A DNA stretch of 45,072 nucleotides from an uncultured Eubacteriales bacterium. Its GTDB lineage: Bacteria > Bacillota > Clostridia > Oscillospirales > CAG-382. This document shows positions 6,593 through 15,700 of this stretch, one piece after another. The position numbers and the translations under genes were made by a program. Below the pieces are notes generated by a model. The model was not told the DNA's origin, searched no databases, and saw only the letters and a program-made list of their open reading frames with translations. Each line of letters begins with the position of its first letter. The first letter of the stretch is position 1. The DNA is taken from the NCBI GenBank assembly GCA_934446095.1, contig CAKSDR010000009.1:1-45072 (forward strand). Direction: 5' to 3'.

Positions 6593-8170
6593 TTAAAATT
6601 CTTTGTTGGCTGCGTATTCACGCGCTTTTCTGAATTCTTGTCTCAATTCGTCGGAAGGTTCTTTTGTCAAAAGAGATACGGCGATTATGAATATGCACGA
6701 AATAATGAAAGCAGGAAGCAGTTCATAGATTCCGAAAACACCGCCGAGCGGTTTTAACAAAAGTTTCCATACAAATACCATAACGCCGCCGGAAATCATG
6801 CCTGCTATAGCTCCGGGTCTGTTAATTCGTTCCCAGAACAATGAAAACAGTATTACGGGGCCGAATGTTGCGCCGAATCCCGACCATGCAAACGAAACGA
6901 CGTCAAAAATTATGCTGTTTTCGTTCCATGCAATGGCAATTCCCACAAGGGCAACGGCCACGAGAACGCTTCTTGATACATGCATGACCTGTTTATCATT
7001 TGCGTCTTTTTTAATAACGCCCTGAAAAAGGTTTTTAGAAATTGCCGATGCTGCGATGAGGAGATACGAATCCGAAGAACTTATTGTTGCGGCAAGAATA
7101 CCTGCCATTACCACACCTGCTATTACGGGATGGAAAAGCAGCTGCGAAATATGAGCAAAGACATTTTCGGCGCCGCTTTTTGTTGCAAGGGCTGCGTCTG
7201 TCGGAAGAAGGTAACGTCCGAGAACACCGATGAAAACTGCCGCAAAAAGTGAAATTATTACCCATACTGTAGCGATTCTGCGTGAATTTTTAAGTTCGGA
7301 ACCCTTTCGTATAGCCATGAAACGCAAAAGAACCTGCGGCATTCCAAAGTATCCGAGTCCCCATGAAACGGTAGATAAAATGGTGAGAAATCCATATGGT
7401 GTGGCAGATCCGAACAGGGGCGTGTTTCCTGCAGACTGCTGTAAGCCCGAAGCGTCTGTTATGGGAGTTGCAGCATTAACTAAAGAGAGATATCCGGGAA
7501 TTGATTTTGCATTTTCAATTACAGCGGCAAAACCTCCGCTTTTTACAGTGCCAAATACCACAACGCCGACAAGTGCTGCTATCATTACCATAGACTGCAT
7601 AAAGTCGGAAGCGCTTTCGGCAAGGAAACCTCCGAGTGCAGTATATATCAGAACAAAAATTGCGCCGGCAATCATCATTGAATGATAGGAATATCCGAAC
7701 AATCCGGAAAAGAGTTTTCCGCATGTAACGAAACAACTTGCCGCATATACCGTAAAGAAAATAAGAATAAACAATGCAGCGACGGTAAGTATTATTTTTT
7801 TCTTTTCATGAAATCTGTTGCTTAGAAAATCCGGAACGGTTATTGAATCTCCGGAAATGACTGAGTATGAACGCAGCCGCCGTGACACAATAAGCCAGTT
7901 TATGTATGTTCCGACAGCAAGCCCTATAGCGGTCCATGCAGCATCCGCAATGCCGCACCAATATGCAACGCCGGGGAGGCCCATGAGAAGCCATCCGCTC
8001 ATATCAGAGGCTTCGGCGCTCATCGCCGCAACCCACGGCCCGAGAGAGCGTCCGCCTAAAAAATAACTGTCAGAGTTTTTGTGAGATCTTTTTGCGAAAA
8101 AAATGCCGATAAGAATTACTATCAGCATGTAGCCAAGCATAGCAAGTAAAAGTTGCAACTTGTCTTCCAT
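6593..8170 (-). CDS. putP: Sodium/proline symporter of the SSS family
   Basis: A 525-residue integral membrane protein of the solute:sodium symporter family with about 13 hydrophobic helices. It shows the PutP-like segments SYFLGGRSLGPWVAAMSAEASDMSGWLLMGLPG (residues about 34-66, cited by region), the sodium-site-rich SSSDSYLLIAAS and the AIRKGSEL loop. It probably imports L-proline with sodium. The ATG at 8170 is preferred to a TTG six codons upstream because AAAGGA lies about nine bases before it. There is no putA nearby, so the imported proline may serve osmoprotection, protein synthesis or Stickland-type metabolism; the sequence does not say which. Upstream are the tandem terminators of the pyr operon. 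Confidence 0.93.
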   Translation of the reverse strand: MEDKLQLLLAMLGYMLIVILIGIFFAKRSHKNSDSYFLGGRSLGPWVAAMSAEASDMSGWLLMGLPGVAYWCGIADAAWTAIGLAVGTYINWLIVSRRLRSYSVISGDSITVPDFLSNRFHEKKKIILTVAALFILIFFTVYAASCFVTCGKLFSGLFGYSYHSMMIAGAIFVLIYTALGGFLAESASDFMQSMVMIAALVGVVVFGTVKSGGFAAVIENAKSIPGYLSLVNAATPITDASGLQQSAGNTPLFGSATPYGFLTILSTVSWGLGYFGMPQVLLRFMAIRKGSELKNSRRIATVWVIISLFAAVFIGVLGRYLLPTDAALATKSGAENVFAHISQLLFHPVIAGVVMAGILAATISSSDSYLLIAASAISKNLFQGVIKKDANDKQVMHVSRSVLVAVALVGIAIAWNENSIIFDVVSFAWSGFGATFGPVILFSLFWERINRPGAIAGMISGGVMVFVWKLLLKPLGGVFGIYELLPAFIISCIFIIAVSLLTKEPSDELRQEFRKAREYAANKEF

Positions 8171-8314
8171 TAAAACCAGTCCTTTCAATAAAAATATTCA
8201 ATATTATAACATATATTCGACAAAAAAACAACCGTATTGTTTTAAAATAATCGGAAGCGGAATTTCGCAGAAAGCGCAGATGTTTTTATTATATTGACTT
8301 TGCGGAATAAAAAT

Positions 8315-8344
8315 GCAAAAAACCGCTTTTACTGAAAAAAGCGG
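8315..8344 (-). terminator. Second terminator of pyr operon
   Basis: On the minus strand the stem CCGCTTTT/AAAAGCGG (8344-8337 with 8330-8323) is followed directly by T6. It is the distal member of a tandem pair after pyrB. Confidence 0.85.
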
Positions 8345-8368
8345 AAATACTTAATAAAATATAAAACC

Positions 8369-8399
8369 GACCGCCGAAATCAAACTGATTTTGGCGGTC
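8369..8399 (-). terminator. First terminator of pyr operon
   Basis: A 14-bp stem (8369-8382 with 8386-8399, one G-T pair) with a 3-nt loop ends GGCGGTC, then GGTTTTATATTTTA on the minus strand. The T-tract is weaker than in the second hairpin, which may explain the tandem arrangement. Confidence 0.85.
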
Positions 8400-8429
8400 T
8401 TTGCTATTTATAATATGACGATTGGTATT

Positions 8430-9509
8430 TTAATCAAATGGTTTGTCTTCAGACGATTCGCAGTATGCACATCTATATGTGCTGCCGGATTTTCCTGCAA
8501 TAAATTTGTGTTCTATGCCGCGTTCGGCTGAAGTTATGCAGCGCGGATTTGAACAGCGCATGCCTTTGATATACACATCAGTGTTTTGAACCCGATTTTT
8601 TTCGGATAAAAGTTTCAGAATCAGCGCCATGCGTATAAATTTTCCGTTTAGTACCTGCTTAAAATAGCAGGCGCGAACGTCGCCGTCAAAATCAATGTCA
8701 ATTTCATTTACCCGAGGCAGCGGATGCAAAACGCAGCAGTCGTTTTTTGCACACTTCATTTTTTCGGCGTTTAAAATATAACTGTCTTTCAGGCGCTCAT
8801 ATTCACTTTTATTATCAAATCTTTCTCTCTGAATGCGCGTCATATAAAGAATGTCAAGTTTTGGCAAAGCGGTGTCAAGAAAGGAGGTTTCAAAATATTT
8901 TAAATTGCCGGAGTCTATAATTTCTTTTTTTATATAATCCGGGAGTTTAAGTTCTTCCGGGGAAATAAGAACGAATTTTACATTGTTGTATTGTGAAAGC
9001 GCTTTTATCAGAGAATGAACGGTTCTGCCGTACTTCAGGTCACCGCAAAGACCTATCGTGAGATTTTCAAATCTGCCTTTTTCACGATATATCGTGAAAA
9101 GGTCTGTAAGGGTCTGAGTAGGGTGGCAATGACCTCCGTCTCCGGCGTTAATCACGGGAATATCGGCTTTTTCGCAGGCTGCAAGCGCCGCTCCTTCTTT
9201 CGGGTGGCGTATTGCTATAATATCCGCAAAACATGCGGCAGTTCTTGCTGTGTCGGCAACCGATTCACCTTTTGCGACAGAAGAGGTTGCGGAATCGGTA
9301 ACCGATAAAACATTTCCGCCGAGGTCGTACATTGCCGATTCAAAACTGAGCCTTGTGCGTGTTGACGGTTCGAAAAACAACGTTGCAATTTTTTTGCCCC
9401 GGCATTTTTCGCTGTATGCGGAAGGATTATTCATAATATCTTCGGCAGTGGAAATAAGTTCATTGATTTCTTCTTTTGACAAGTCAGAAATATCGATTAC
9501 ACTTCTCAT
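8430..9509 (-). CDS. pyrB: Aspartate carbamoyltransferase with fused PyrI-type zinc domain
   Basis: This enzyme condenses carbamoyl phosphate with aspartate, the first committed pyrimidine step. The 359-residue product has the carbamoyl-phosphate loop FFEPSTRTRLSFESA, GDGGHCHPTQTLTDL, MTRIQRERF and HPLPRVNEID, so the catalytic chain is complete by about residue 305. A C-terminal extension carries Cys319, Cys324, Cys347 and Cys350 (CSNPRC...CAYC), which matches the zinc domain of the regulatory chain PyrI. The PyrI allosteric nucleotide-binding domain is absent, and no separate pyrI is in the operon. The ATG at 9509 overlaps the pyrE stop as ATGA, implying translational coupling. It is the last gene of the operon. 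Confidence 0.95.
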   Translation of the reverse strand: MRSVIDISDLSKEEINELISTAEDIMNNPSAYSEKCRGKKIATLFFEPSTRTRLSFESAMYDLGGNVLSVTDSATSSVAKGESVADTARTAACFADIIAIRHPKEGAALAACEKADIPVINAGDGGHCHPTQTLTDLFTIYREKGRFENLTIGLCGDLKYGRTVHSLIKALSQYNNVKFVLISPEELKLPDYIKKEIIDSGNLKYFETSFLDTALPKLDILYMTRIQRERFDNKSEYERLKDSYILNAEKMKCAKNDCCVLHPLPRVNEIDIDFDGDVRACYFKQVLNGKFIRMALILKLLSEKNRVQNTDVYIKGMRCSNPRCITSAERGIEHKFIAGKSGSTYRCAYCESSEDKPFD

Positions 9510-10150
9510 TTTGCTTTTCCTATCCAACTTTCGTCAGAGGGATTGTTTCTGAAAGCAATGAGTCTTTCCACATCTTCCTCTTTAATATATCCTTCTCTTG
9601 CCGCCATATCCGCCACACAGTCAAAATCCGTAAGGGAAATATTTTTTATATTTTCTTCCTTTAAGCGTTCGAGCCCTTTTTTCATGCCGTAAGTGAAAAT
9701 TGATACAATTCCCAAAACTTCGGCTCCGAATTCGCGAAGAACGTTTACTACTTCGATTACGCTGCCGCCGGTTGAGATAAGATCTTCAACGACAACGACT
9801 TTTTGTCCCTTTTCAAGTTTTCCTTCGATTTGGTTTTTTCGTCCGTGGTCTTTTGCTCCCGAACGCACATAACCCATCGGGAGGTTCATAAGGTGAGCTG
9901 TGATTGCGGCATGAGCAATACCTGCGGTAGATGTGCCCATAAGCACTTCGGCCTGCGGGTAATTTTCCTTAATAAGAGTTGCAAGCCCTTTTTCCACATC
10001 GTTTCTTACATCTACCGATGTAAGGGTAAGCCTGTTATCGCAGTAAACCGGGCTTTTTATCCCGCTTGCCCATATGAAAGGCTGTTCGGGTCTCAAAAAT
10101 ACCGCTTTTATTTTCAAAAGATCTTTCGCGATAAGTTCTTTTAATTCCAT
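9506..10150 (-). CDS. pyrE: Orotate phosphoribosyltransferase
   Basis: Joins orotate to PRPP to make OMP, the fifth step of UMP synthesis. The 214-residue product has the PRPP-binding motif VVVVEDLISTGGSVIEVV and the catalytic-loop segment RSGAKDHGRKNQIEG. The substrate region FIWASGIKSPVYCDNR is also present. The ATG at 10150 has AAGGAG eight bases upstream; extension to 10204 would run into pyrF without family similarity. Its stop overlaps the pyrB start by four bases, and pyrF ends 13 bases upstream, so it is firmly embedded in the operon. Confidence 0.97.
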   Translation of the reverse strand: MELKELIAKDLLKIKAVFLRPEQPFIWASGIKSPVYCDNRLTLTSVDVRNDVEKGLATLIKENYPQAEVLMGTSTAGIAHAAITAHLMNLPMGYVRSGAKDHGRKNQIEGKLEKGQKVVVVEDLISTGGSVIEVVNVLREFGAEVLGIVSIFTYGMKKGLERLKEENIKNISLTDFDCVADMAAREGYIKEEDVERLIAFRNNPSDESWIGKAK

Positions 10151-10163
10151 TATACTTTTCTCC

Positions 10164-10862
10164 TTAATCAACAAATTCTTCAACGCAACGGTTATACACA
10201 GCAACGGGATCGGCAGCAGCTGTTATCGGACGTCCGACAACGATATAATCAGAGCCTGCTTCTTTCGCCTGACTTGTCGTCATTACCCTTTGCTGGTCGC
10301 CGATATCATCGGATGCAAATCTCACGCCGGGCGTTACTGTCAAAAAGTCGTTTCCGCAGTTTTCATGAACTTTTTTTGCTTCGAGAGGGGAGCAGACAAC
10401 CCCGTCGAGTCCTGCTTTTTTTGCGTTTTTGGCATAGTGAATCACAACATCTTCCATTTTTCCGCAGATAAGCAGATCATTTTTCATGCTTTCCTCGCTT
10501 GTTGAAGTGAGTTGTGTTACGGCAATTAACAGCGGTCTTTTGCTGCCTTTTTTTGATAACCCTTCAACTGCCGCGCTCATCATAGAAATCGTTCCTCCCG
10601 CGTGAAGATTGCATATATCAATGTCAAACTCTGAAAGAACTGCCATTGTTTTTTTCACGGTATTTGGAATATCGTGGAGTTTTAAATCTAAAAAGATCTT
10701 GTGGCCGCGCTTTTTAATTTCTTTTACAATAGATGGACCTTCTGCGTAAAAAAGTTCCATTCCGATTTTTACAAACGGCTTTTGATTTTTGAATCTGTCC
10801 AGAAAAGCGTATGTTTTTTCGGCGCTTTCAAAGTCGCATGCAATAATAACATCTTTACCCAT
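10164..10862 (-). CDS. pyrF: Orotidine 5'-phosphate decarboxylase (group 1)
   Basis: Decarboxylates OMP to UMP, the last step of the pathway. The 232-residue product is a TIM-barrel enzyme with the active-site motif FLDLKLHDIPNTV, where Lys61 is the catalytic lysine. It also has VGRPITAAADPVAVY at the C-terminal phosphate-binding site and TPGVRF before it. The length fits the short group 1 family rather than the fused or group 2 enzymes. The start overlaps the pyrD end by eight bases, with GGAGGAG inside the end of pyrD, so the two are translationally coupled. Confidence 0.97.
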   Translation of the reverse strand: MGKDVIIACDFESAEKTYAFLDRFKNQKPFVKIGMELFYAEGPSIVKEIKKRGHKIFLDLKLHDIPNTVKKTMAVLSEFDIDICNLHAGGTISMMSAAVEGLSKKGSKRPLLIAVTQLTSTSEESMKNDLLICGKMEDVVIHYAKNAKKAGLDGVVCSPLEAKKVHENCGNDFLTVTPGVRFASDDIGDQQRVMTTSQAKEAGSDYIVVGRPITAAADPVAVYNRCVEEFVD

Positions 10863-11772
10863 TTTTTACTCCTCCTATAATATCTTTCAGTTTATCGATT
10901 CCATATTTATCCATAATGCCGGGCAATTGTTCGATAATATCGCGGCAAACAAAAGGGTATACGAGATTTGCCGACCCTACCTGTACGGCGCTCGCTCCGG
11001 CAAGCATCATTTCAATTACATCTTCGGCGCTTGAAACGCCTCCCAGTCCTATGACGGGGATGTTTACGTTTTTTGCCGTCTGATATACCATTCTTAAGGC
11101 TACGGGAAAAACGCCGGGTCCGGAATAACCTCCCATAATATTTGCAACCGCAGGTTTTTTTGTCTTTAAATCTATTCGCATGCCAAGCATTGTATTAATA
11201 AGGCTTATTCCGTCGGCTCCTGCGCTTTCGCATGCTTTTGCAATAGTTACGATGTCGGTGACATTCGGAGTAAGTTTTACAATGATGGGCTTTGTCGTGC
11301 ATGATTTCACAGCCCTTACGACTTCTGCGGCGCTTTTGGCATCGGTCCCGAAACTCATGCCTCCGCCGTGAACGTTGGGACAACTGATATTTATTTCAAG
11401 CCAGCCGACAATATCAATATTGTTAAGTTTTTCGCATGTGACAACGTAGTCTTCGACAGAAAATCCGCTGACATTTGCCATTACCTTTTTGTTAAAACAT
11501 TTGCGAAGTTTCGGGAGTTCTTCGCTTATTACCTTGTCAACTCCCGGATTTTGAAGCCCTACGGAGTTTATCATGCCGTCTTTTGCTTCGGCAATTCTGG
11601 GCGTTGGGTTCCCGAAGCGCGGATTTCTTGTGGTTCCCTTGAAGGAGAAGGTCCCGAGACAATTTATGTCGTAAAACTGCGCAAATTCATATCCGTATCC
11701 GAAAGTGCCGGAGGCCGGGATTACGGGGTTATCAAGTTTGATTCCGCAAAGGTCTACACTTAATCTTTCCAT
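10855..11772 (-). CDS. pyrD: Dihydroorotate dehydrogenase 1B catalytic subunit
   Basis: FMN enzyme that oxidises dihydroorotate to orotate and passes electrons through PyrK to NAD+. The 305-residue product has the class 1 active-site segment EINISCPNVHGGGMSFG, with Cys131 as catalytic base, and the FMN-binding glycine motifs VIGLGGVSSAEDVIEMMLAGA and AVQVGSANL. The neighbouring pyrK overlaps it and fixes the assignment to class 1B. The start has AAGGAGG about seven bases upstream, inside the end of pyrK. Class 1B enzymes are cytosolic and suit an anaerobe because they do not need quinone or oxygen. Confidence 0.97.
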   Translation of the reverse strand: MERLSVDLCGIKLDNPVIPASGTFGYGYEFAQFYDINCLGTFSFKGTTRNPRFGNPTPRIAEAKDGMINSVGLQNPGVDKVISEELPKLRKCFNKKVMANVSGFSVEDYVVTCEKLNNIDIVGWLEINISCPNVHGGGMSFGTDAKSAAEVVRAVKSCTTKPIIVKLTPNVTDIVTIAKACESAGADGISLINTMLGMRIDLKTKKPAVANIMGGYSGPGVFPVALRMVYQTAKNVNIPVIGLGGVSSAEDVIEMMLAGASAVQVGSANLVYPFVCRDIIEQLPGIMDKYGIDKLKDIIGGVKNG

Positions 11773-12494
11773 AATATTTCCTCCTTTTCAAATACCGGTC
11801 CGTCTTTGCAAATGCGCTTGTATCCGGTAACTGTTTTGCATGAGCATCCCATACAGGCGCCGAATCCGCAGCCCATATGTTCTTCAAAACTGAATTGTCC
11901 GCTTGTGACCGTTTTGCAAAACACCGCTTTAAGCATGGGATCCGGACCGCAGGTGTAAAAGTATGAGTAACTTTTTGGGAGCGCGTCGGTTACAAAGCCG
12001 CAGGTTCCGTAACTGCCGTCAACTGTTGTTACAATTACGGAGCACCCGAGGTTTTTAAATTCTTTTTCATAAAAAATTTCTTTTTTTGTATTGAATCCCA
12101 AAATTACGGTTACATTTTTTCCGAGAGAAATAAGATCCTTTGCAAGGCGGTAAAGCGGGGGAATTCCGGCACCGCCGCCTATCAGCAGCGGATTTTCTTT
12201 GGAAAGCGACAAATTGTATCCGTTTCCGAGCCCCGAAAGAACATCAAGTTTTTCCATGTTTTTTATGCGGCTCATCTGTTCGGTGCCGCTGCCGATTACT
12301 TTATAAATCAGACTCAGTGTGTCATTGTCATAATCGCACACCGAAAACGGACGCCGAAGATACTTTCCGCAAAGTTTTATGTTTACAAACTGGCCGGGAA
12401 CTGTTATTGAAGAAGTGTCTCCGGAAAGTACCATTTCAAAAACATTATCATTCAAAGGTGTATTTTTTATGACAGTGAAAATACTTTGTTTCAT
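11760..12494 (-). CDS. pyrK: Dihydroorotate dehydrogenase electron transfer subunit
   Basis: Iron-sulfur flavoprotein that pairs with PyrD in a PyrD2K2 complex and moves electrons to NAD+. The 244-residue product has an N-terminal FAD-binding beta barrel ending in YLRRPFSVCDYD. An NAD-binding fold begins LLIGGGAGIPPLYRLAKDL, and the C-terminal 2Fe-2S cluster motif is GCGFGACMGCSC, with a fourth Cys in YKRICKDG. All four cluster ligands are present. It lies 12 bases after carB and overlaps pyrD by 13 bases. Confidence 0.97.
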   Translation of the reverse strand: MKQSIFTVIKNTPLNDNVFEMVLSGDTSSITVPGQFVNIKLCGKYLRRPFSVCDYDNDTLSLIYKVIGSGTEQMSRIKNMEKLDVLSGLGNGYNLSLSKENPLLIGGGAGIPPLYRLAKDLISLGKNVTVILGFNTKKEIFYEKEFKNLGCSVIVTTVDGSYGTCGFVTDALPKSYSYFYTCGPDPMLKAVFCKTVTSGQFSFEEHMGCGFGACMGCSCKTVTGYKRICKDGPVFEKEEILWKD

Positions 12495-12506
12495 TTTGTT
12501 TCTCCG

Positions 12507-15500
12507 TTATGCATCTATGGTTGAAATTGTAAGGGTGGTTTCTTCGAGAACATCCAGCAATACTTTTACAGTGTCAAGGGAAGTAAACATCGTTACGTTA
12601 TTTTCGGTTGCAAGGCGGCGTATCTGTATACCGTCGGTTTCCTGAGAGGCAGATCCTATGTCACTTGTGTTTATAACATAGGCAATGTGTCCCTGGCGGA
12701 TAGCATTCGGAATTTCATCCGGGTTTTCGCTGATTTTTTTAAGTATATGCGTTTTAATACCGTTTTCCTTTAAGAAAACTGCGGTGCCGTGGGTTGCTTC
12801 GATGTTAAAGCCTAAGTTATAGAATCTTTTTATAAGCGGAAGCGTTTCTTCCTTGTCCTTGTCGGCAACCGTTACAAAAACCGTGCCGTAGTTTTGCAGA
12901 TGGGTACCGGCTGCCTGAAGAGCTTTATACAAGGCGCGGTTTAATTTGTCGTCGTAACCTATGGCCTCTCCGGTTGATTTCATTTCGGGGGAAAGGTAAG
13001 CGTCAAGGCCCTTTATTTTATTGAATGAAAATACCGGCACTTTTACGTAATACCGTTTCTTTTCATCGGGATATATGTCGAACAGTCCCTGCTCCTTCAG
13101 AGATTTTCCAAGTATTACTTCGGTTGCAATGTCCGCAAGGCAAACCCCCGTCGCTTTTGAAAGGAAGGGAACGGTTCGGGAAGAACGCGGATTTACTTCG
13201 ATGATGAAAACATTATCATTGCCGTCAACAATAAATTGAATGTTGTAAAGTCCTATTATGCCGATACCGAGGCCGAGTTTTTTTGCATATTGAAGAATAG
13301 TTCCCTTGACTTTATCCGAAATGCTGAAAGCCGGATATACACTTATTGAATCTCCGGAATGAATTCCGGTACGTTCGACAAGTTCCATGATTCCCGGAAT
13401 AAACACATTTCTGCCGTCGCAAATTGCGTCAACCTCAACTTCTTTGCCCTGAATATATTTGTCTACAAGCACCGGTTTGTCTGCATCGATTGCAACCGCG
13501 GTTTCAAGATATCGGCAAAGCTGCTCTTCATTTGCGACAATTTGCATTGCGCGGCCTCCGAGTACGAACGACGGACGGACAAGAACGGGGTATCCGATCT
13601 CATTTGCAGCTGCGATTCCGTCTTCTATATTCGTAACGGCTCTTCCTTCGGGGCGGGGTATATTAAGTTCAAGAAGAATTTTTTCAAAACTGTCGCGGTT
13701 TTCCGCACGTTCTATCGCTTCGCAGCCGGTACCGATTATTTTAACTTTGTTATCGGTTAGAGGCTGAGCAAGGTTAATTGCAGTTTGTCCGCCGAGAGAA
13801 GCAATGACGCCCTCCGGTTTTTCGTATTCTATAATCGTCATGACGTCTTCTGTTGTCAGGGGCTCAAAATATAGTTTGTCGGCGGTTGTATAGTCGGTTG
13901 ACACGGTTTCCGGATTGTTGTTTATGATAATTGCCTCATAACCTTCGCGCTTGATTGTCTGAACGGCGTGAACAGTGGAATAGTCGAATTCTACCCCTTG
14001 ACCTATGCGTATAGGTCCTGCCCCAAGAGTAATTATTTTTTTCTTGTCAGTAAGTATAGACTCATTTTTAAGTTTTTCGTCAATAAGATTTTGATATGTG
14101 GAGTAAAGATATGCGATATATTTTCCGGTATGCAGAGTATCTACCATGCGGAAGACGGGAGTGATACCGTGTTGCCTGCGAAATTGCGCAACATGTTTTT
14201 CAGACGAATTCCAGAGGGATGAAATATACTTGTCGGAAAAGCCCATTGCTTTTGCCGATTTTAATGCGGAAATGCTGTCCGGAATTTTCGCAAGAACCTT
14301 TTCCATATCGGTAATTTTCTTGATTGAACGTATGAACAAATCGGTTATCATGGTAGCGGCGTGTATTTTTTCAACCGATTCGCCCCTTCTTGTAAGTTCG
14401 GCGACGGCATAAAGAGTATCCGACTTGAAGTCTTTAAGATATTCAAAAATTTTGTTTGTGTCCATAGAGTCAAACTTCTGAAGATAAAGATGCGATACTC
14501 CGGTTTCAAGCGAGCGCACAGATTTTAAAATGCATTCTTCAAGAGTGGAACCTATGCCCATTACTTCTCCTGTGGCTTTCATTTGAGTGCCGAGGTCGTT
14601 TTTGGCGTCGGAAAATTTATCGAACGGGAACCGCGGAAATTTTGCAACAATGTAGTCAAGCGCAGGTTCTGTTGCGGCATTGCCGCCTGCGACGGGAATT
14701 TCCTCAAGTGACATGCCAAGGGCTATTTTTGCGGTTACTCTTGCAATAGGATAACCGCTTGCTTTTGAAGCGAGTGCTGATGAGCGTGATACGCGGGGAT
14801 TTACTTCTATAAGATAATATTCGCTTGAATTTGGATTTTTGGCGAACTGCACGTTGCATCCACCGGATATTTTAAGTTCTCGTATGATTTTTATGGCGCT
14901 GTCATTCAGCATTTTTTTATCCTCGTCGCTAAGGGATAAAATCGGAGCGACAACAACTGAATCACCGGTATGGACTCCGACGGGGTCGATGTTTTCCATT
15001 CCGCATATTGTGATGGCCGTATCGTTCGAATCGCGCATTACTTCAAATTCAATTTCTTTATAGCCCTTGACGCTTTTTTCTATAAGGACCTGATGAACCG
15101 GTGAAAGTTTGAACGCGTTGATGCCGATCTCTTCAAGTTCTTTGTCATTTTCAGCAAATCCGCCTCCCGTTCCGCCGAGTGTGAAGGCGGGGCGAAGGAC
15201 GACGGGATAGCCTATTTTATGCGCCGCTTTCTTTGCTTCGTCAAGCGTGTATGTAATTTCCGAAGGAATAACCGGCTCCCCAATCGACTGACACATTTCC
15301 TTGAACTTTTCACGGTCTTCGGCTCGTTCTATGCTTTCGCCGGAAGTTCCCAAAAGTTCAACGCCGCATTCTTTTAATATGCCCTTTTTTTCAAGCTGTA
15401 TTGCAAGATTCAGTCCGGTTTGTCCTCCGATTCCCGGTACTATGGCATCGGGTCTTTCATATCTTAATATTTTAGCGACATATTCGAGCGTCAGCGGTTC

Positions 15501-15698
15501 CATGTAAACTTTGTCCGCGATAGACGTGTCGGTCATTATTGTTGCCGGATTTGAATTGCACAGAATGACCTTATAGCCTTCTTCTTTCAGCGCAAGACAT
15601 GCCTGCGTTCCGGCATAATCAAATTCCGCTGCCTGGCCTATTACAATGGGACCCGACCCGATTATCAAAACTTTCTTGATATCTTTTCTTTTGCTCAT
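12507..15698 (-). CDS. carB: Carbamoyl-phosphate synthase large subunit
   Basis: Makes carbamoyl phosphate from bicarbonate, two ATP and ammonia supplied by the glutaminase subunit CarA. The 1063-residue product has the two duplicated ATP-grasp synthetase halves; the first opens VLIIGSGPIVIGQAAEFDYAG and the second KIITLGAGPIRIGQGVEFDYS near residue 555. A C-terminal MGS-like allosteric domain (GFNIEATHGTAVFL, TSDI) completes it. The length is typical. The start has GGAGG about eight bases upstream, just after the pyrC stop. No carA lies next to it or anywhere in the window, which is unusual because the pair is normally adjacent; carA must be elsewhere or the enzyme uses free ammonia. Confidence 0.97.
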   Translation of the reverse strand: MSKRKDIKKVLIIGSGPIVIGQAAEFDYAGTQACLALKEEGYKVILCNSNPATIMTDTSIADKVYMEPLTLEYVAKILRYERPDAIVPGIGGQTGLNLAIQLEKKGILKECGVELLGTSGESIERAEDREKFKEMCQSIGEPVIPSEITYTLDEAKKAAHKIGYPVVLRPAFTLGGTGGGFAENDKELEEIGINAFKLSPVHQVLIEKSVKGYKEIEFEVMRDSNDTAITICGMENIDPVGVHTGDSVVVAPILSLSDEDKKMLNDSAIKIIRELKISGGCNVQFAKNPNSSEYYLIEVNPRVSRSSALASKASGYPIARVTAKIALGMSLEEIPVAGGNAATEPALDYIVAKFPRFPFDKFSDAKNDLGTQMKATGEVMGIGSTLEECILKSVRSLETGVSHLYLQKFDSMDTNKIFEYLKDFKSDTLYAVAELTRRGESVEKIHAATMITDLFIRSIKKITDMEKVLAKIPDSISALKSAKAMGFSDKYISSLWNSSEKHVAQFRRQHGITPVFRMVDTLHTGKYIAYLYSTYQNLIDEKLKNESILTDKKKIITLGAGPIRIGQGVEFDYSTVHAVQTIKREGYEAIIINNNPETVSTDYTTADKLYFEPLTTEDVMTIIEYEKPEGVIASLGGQTAINLAQPLTDNKVKIIGTGCEAIERAENRDSFEKILLELNIPRPEGRAVTNIEDGIAAANEIGYPVLVRPSFVLGGRAMQIVANEEQLCRYLETAVAIDADKPVLVDKYIQGKEVEVDAICDGRNVFIPGIMELVERTGIHSGDSISVYPAFSISDKVKGTILQYAKKLGLGIGIIGLYNIQFIVDGNDNVFIIEVNPRSSRTVPFLSKATGVCLADIATEVILGKSLKEQGLFDIYPDEKKRYYVKVPVFSFNKIKGLDAYLSPEMKSTGEAIGYDDKLNRALYKALQAAGTHLQNYGTVFVTVADKDKEETLPLIKRFYNLGFNIEATHGTAVFLKENGIKTHILKKISENPDEIPNAIRQGHIAYVINTSDIGSASQETDGIQIRRLATENNVTMFTSLDTVKVLLDVLEETTLTISTIDA

Positions 15699-15700
15699 TT

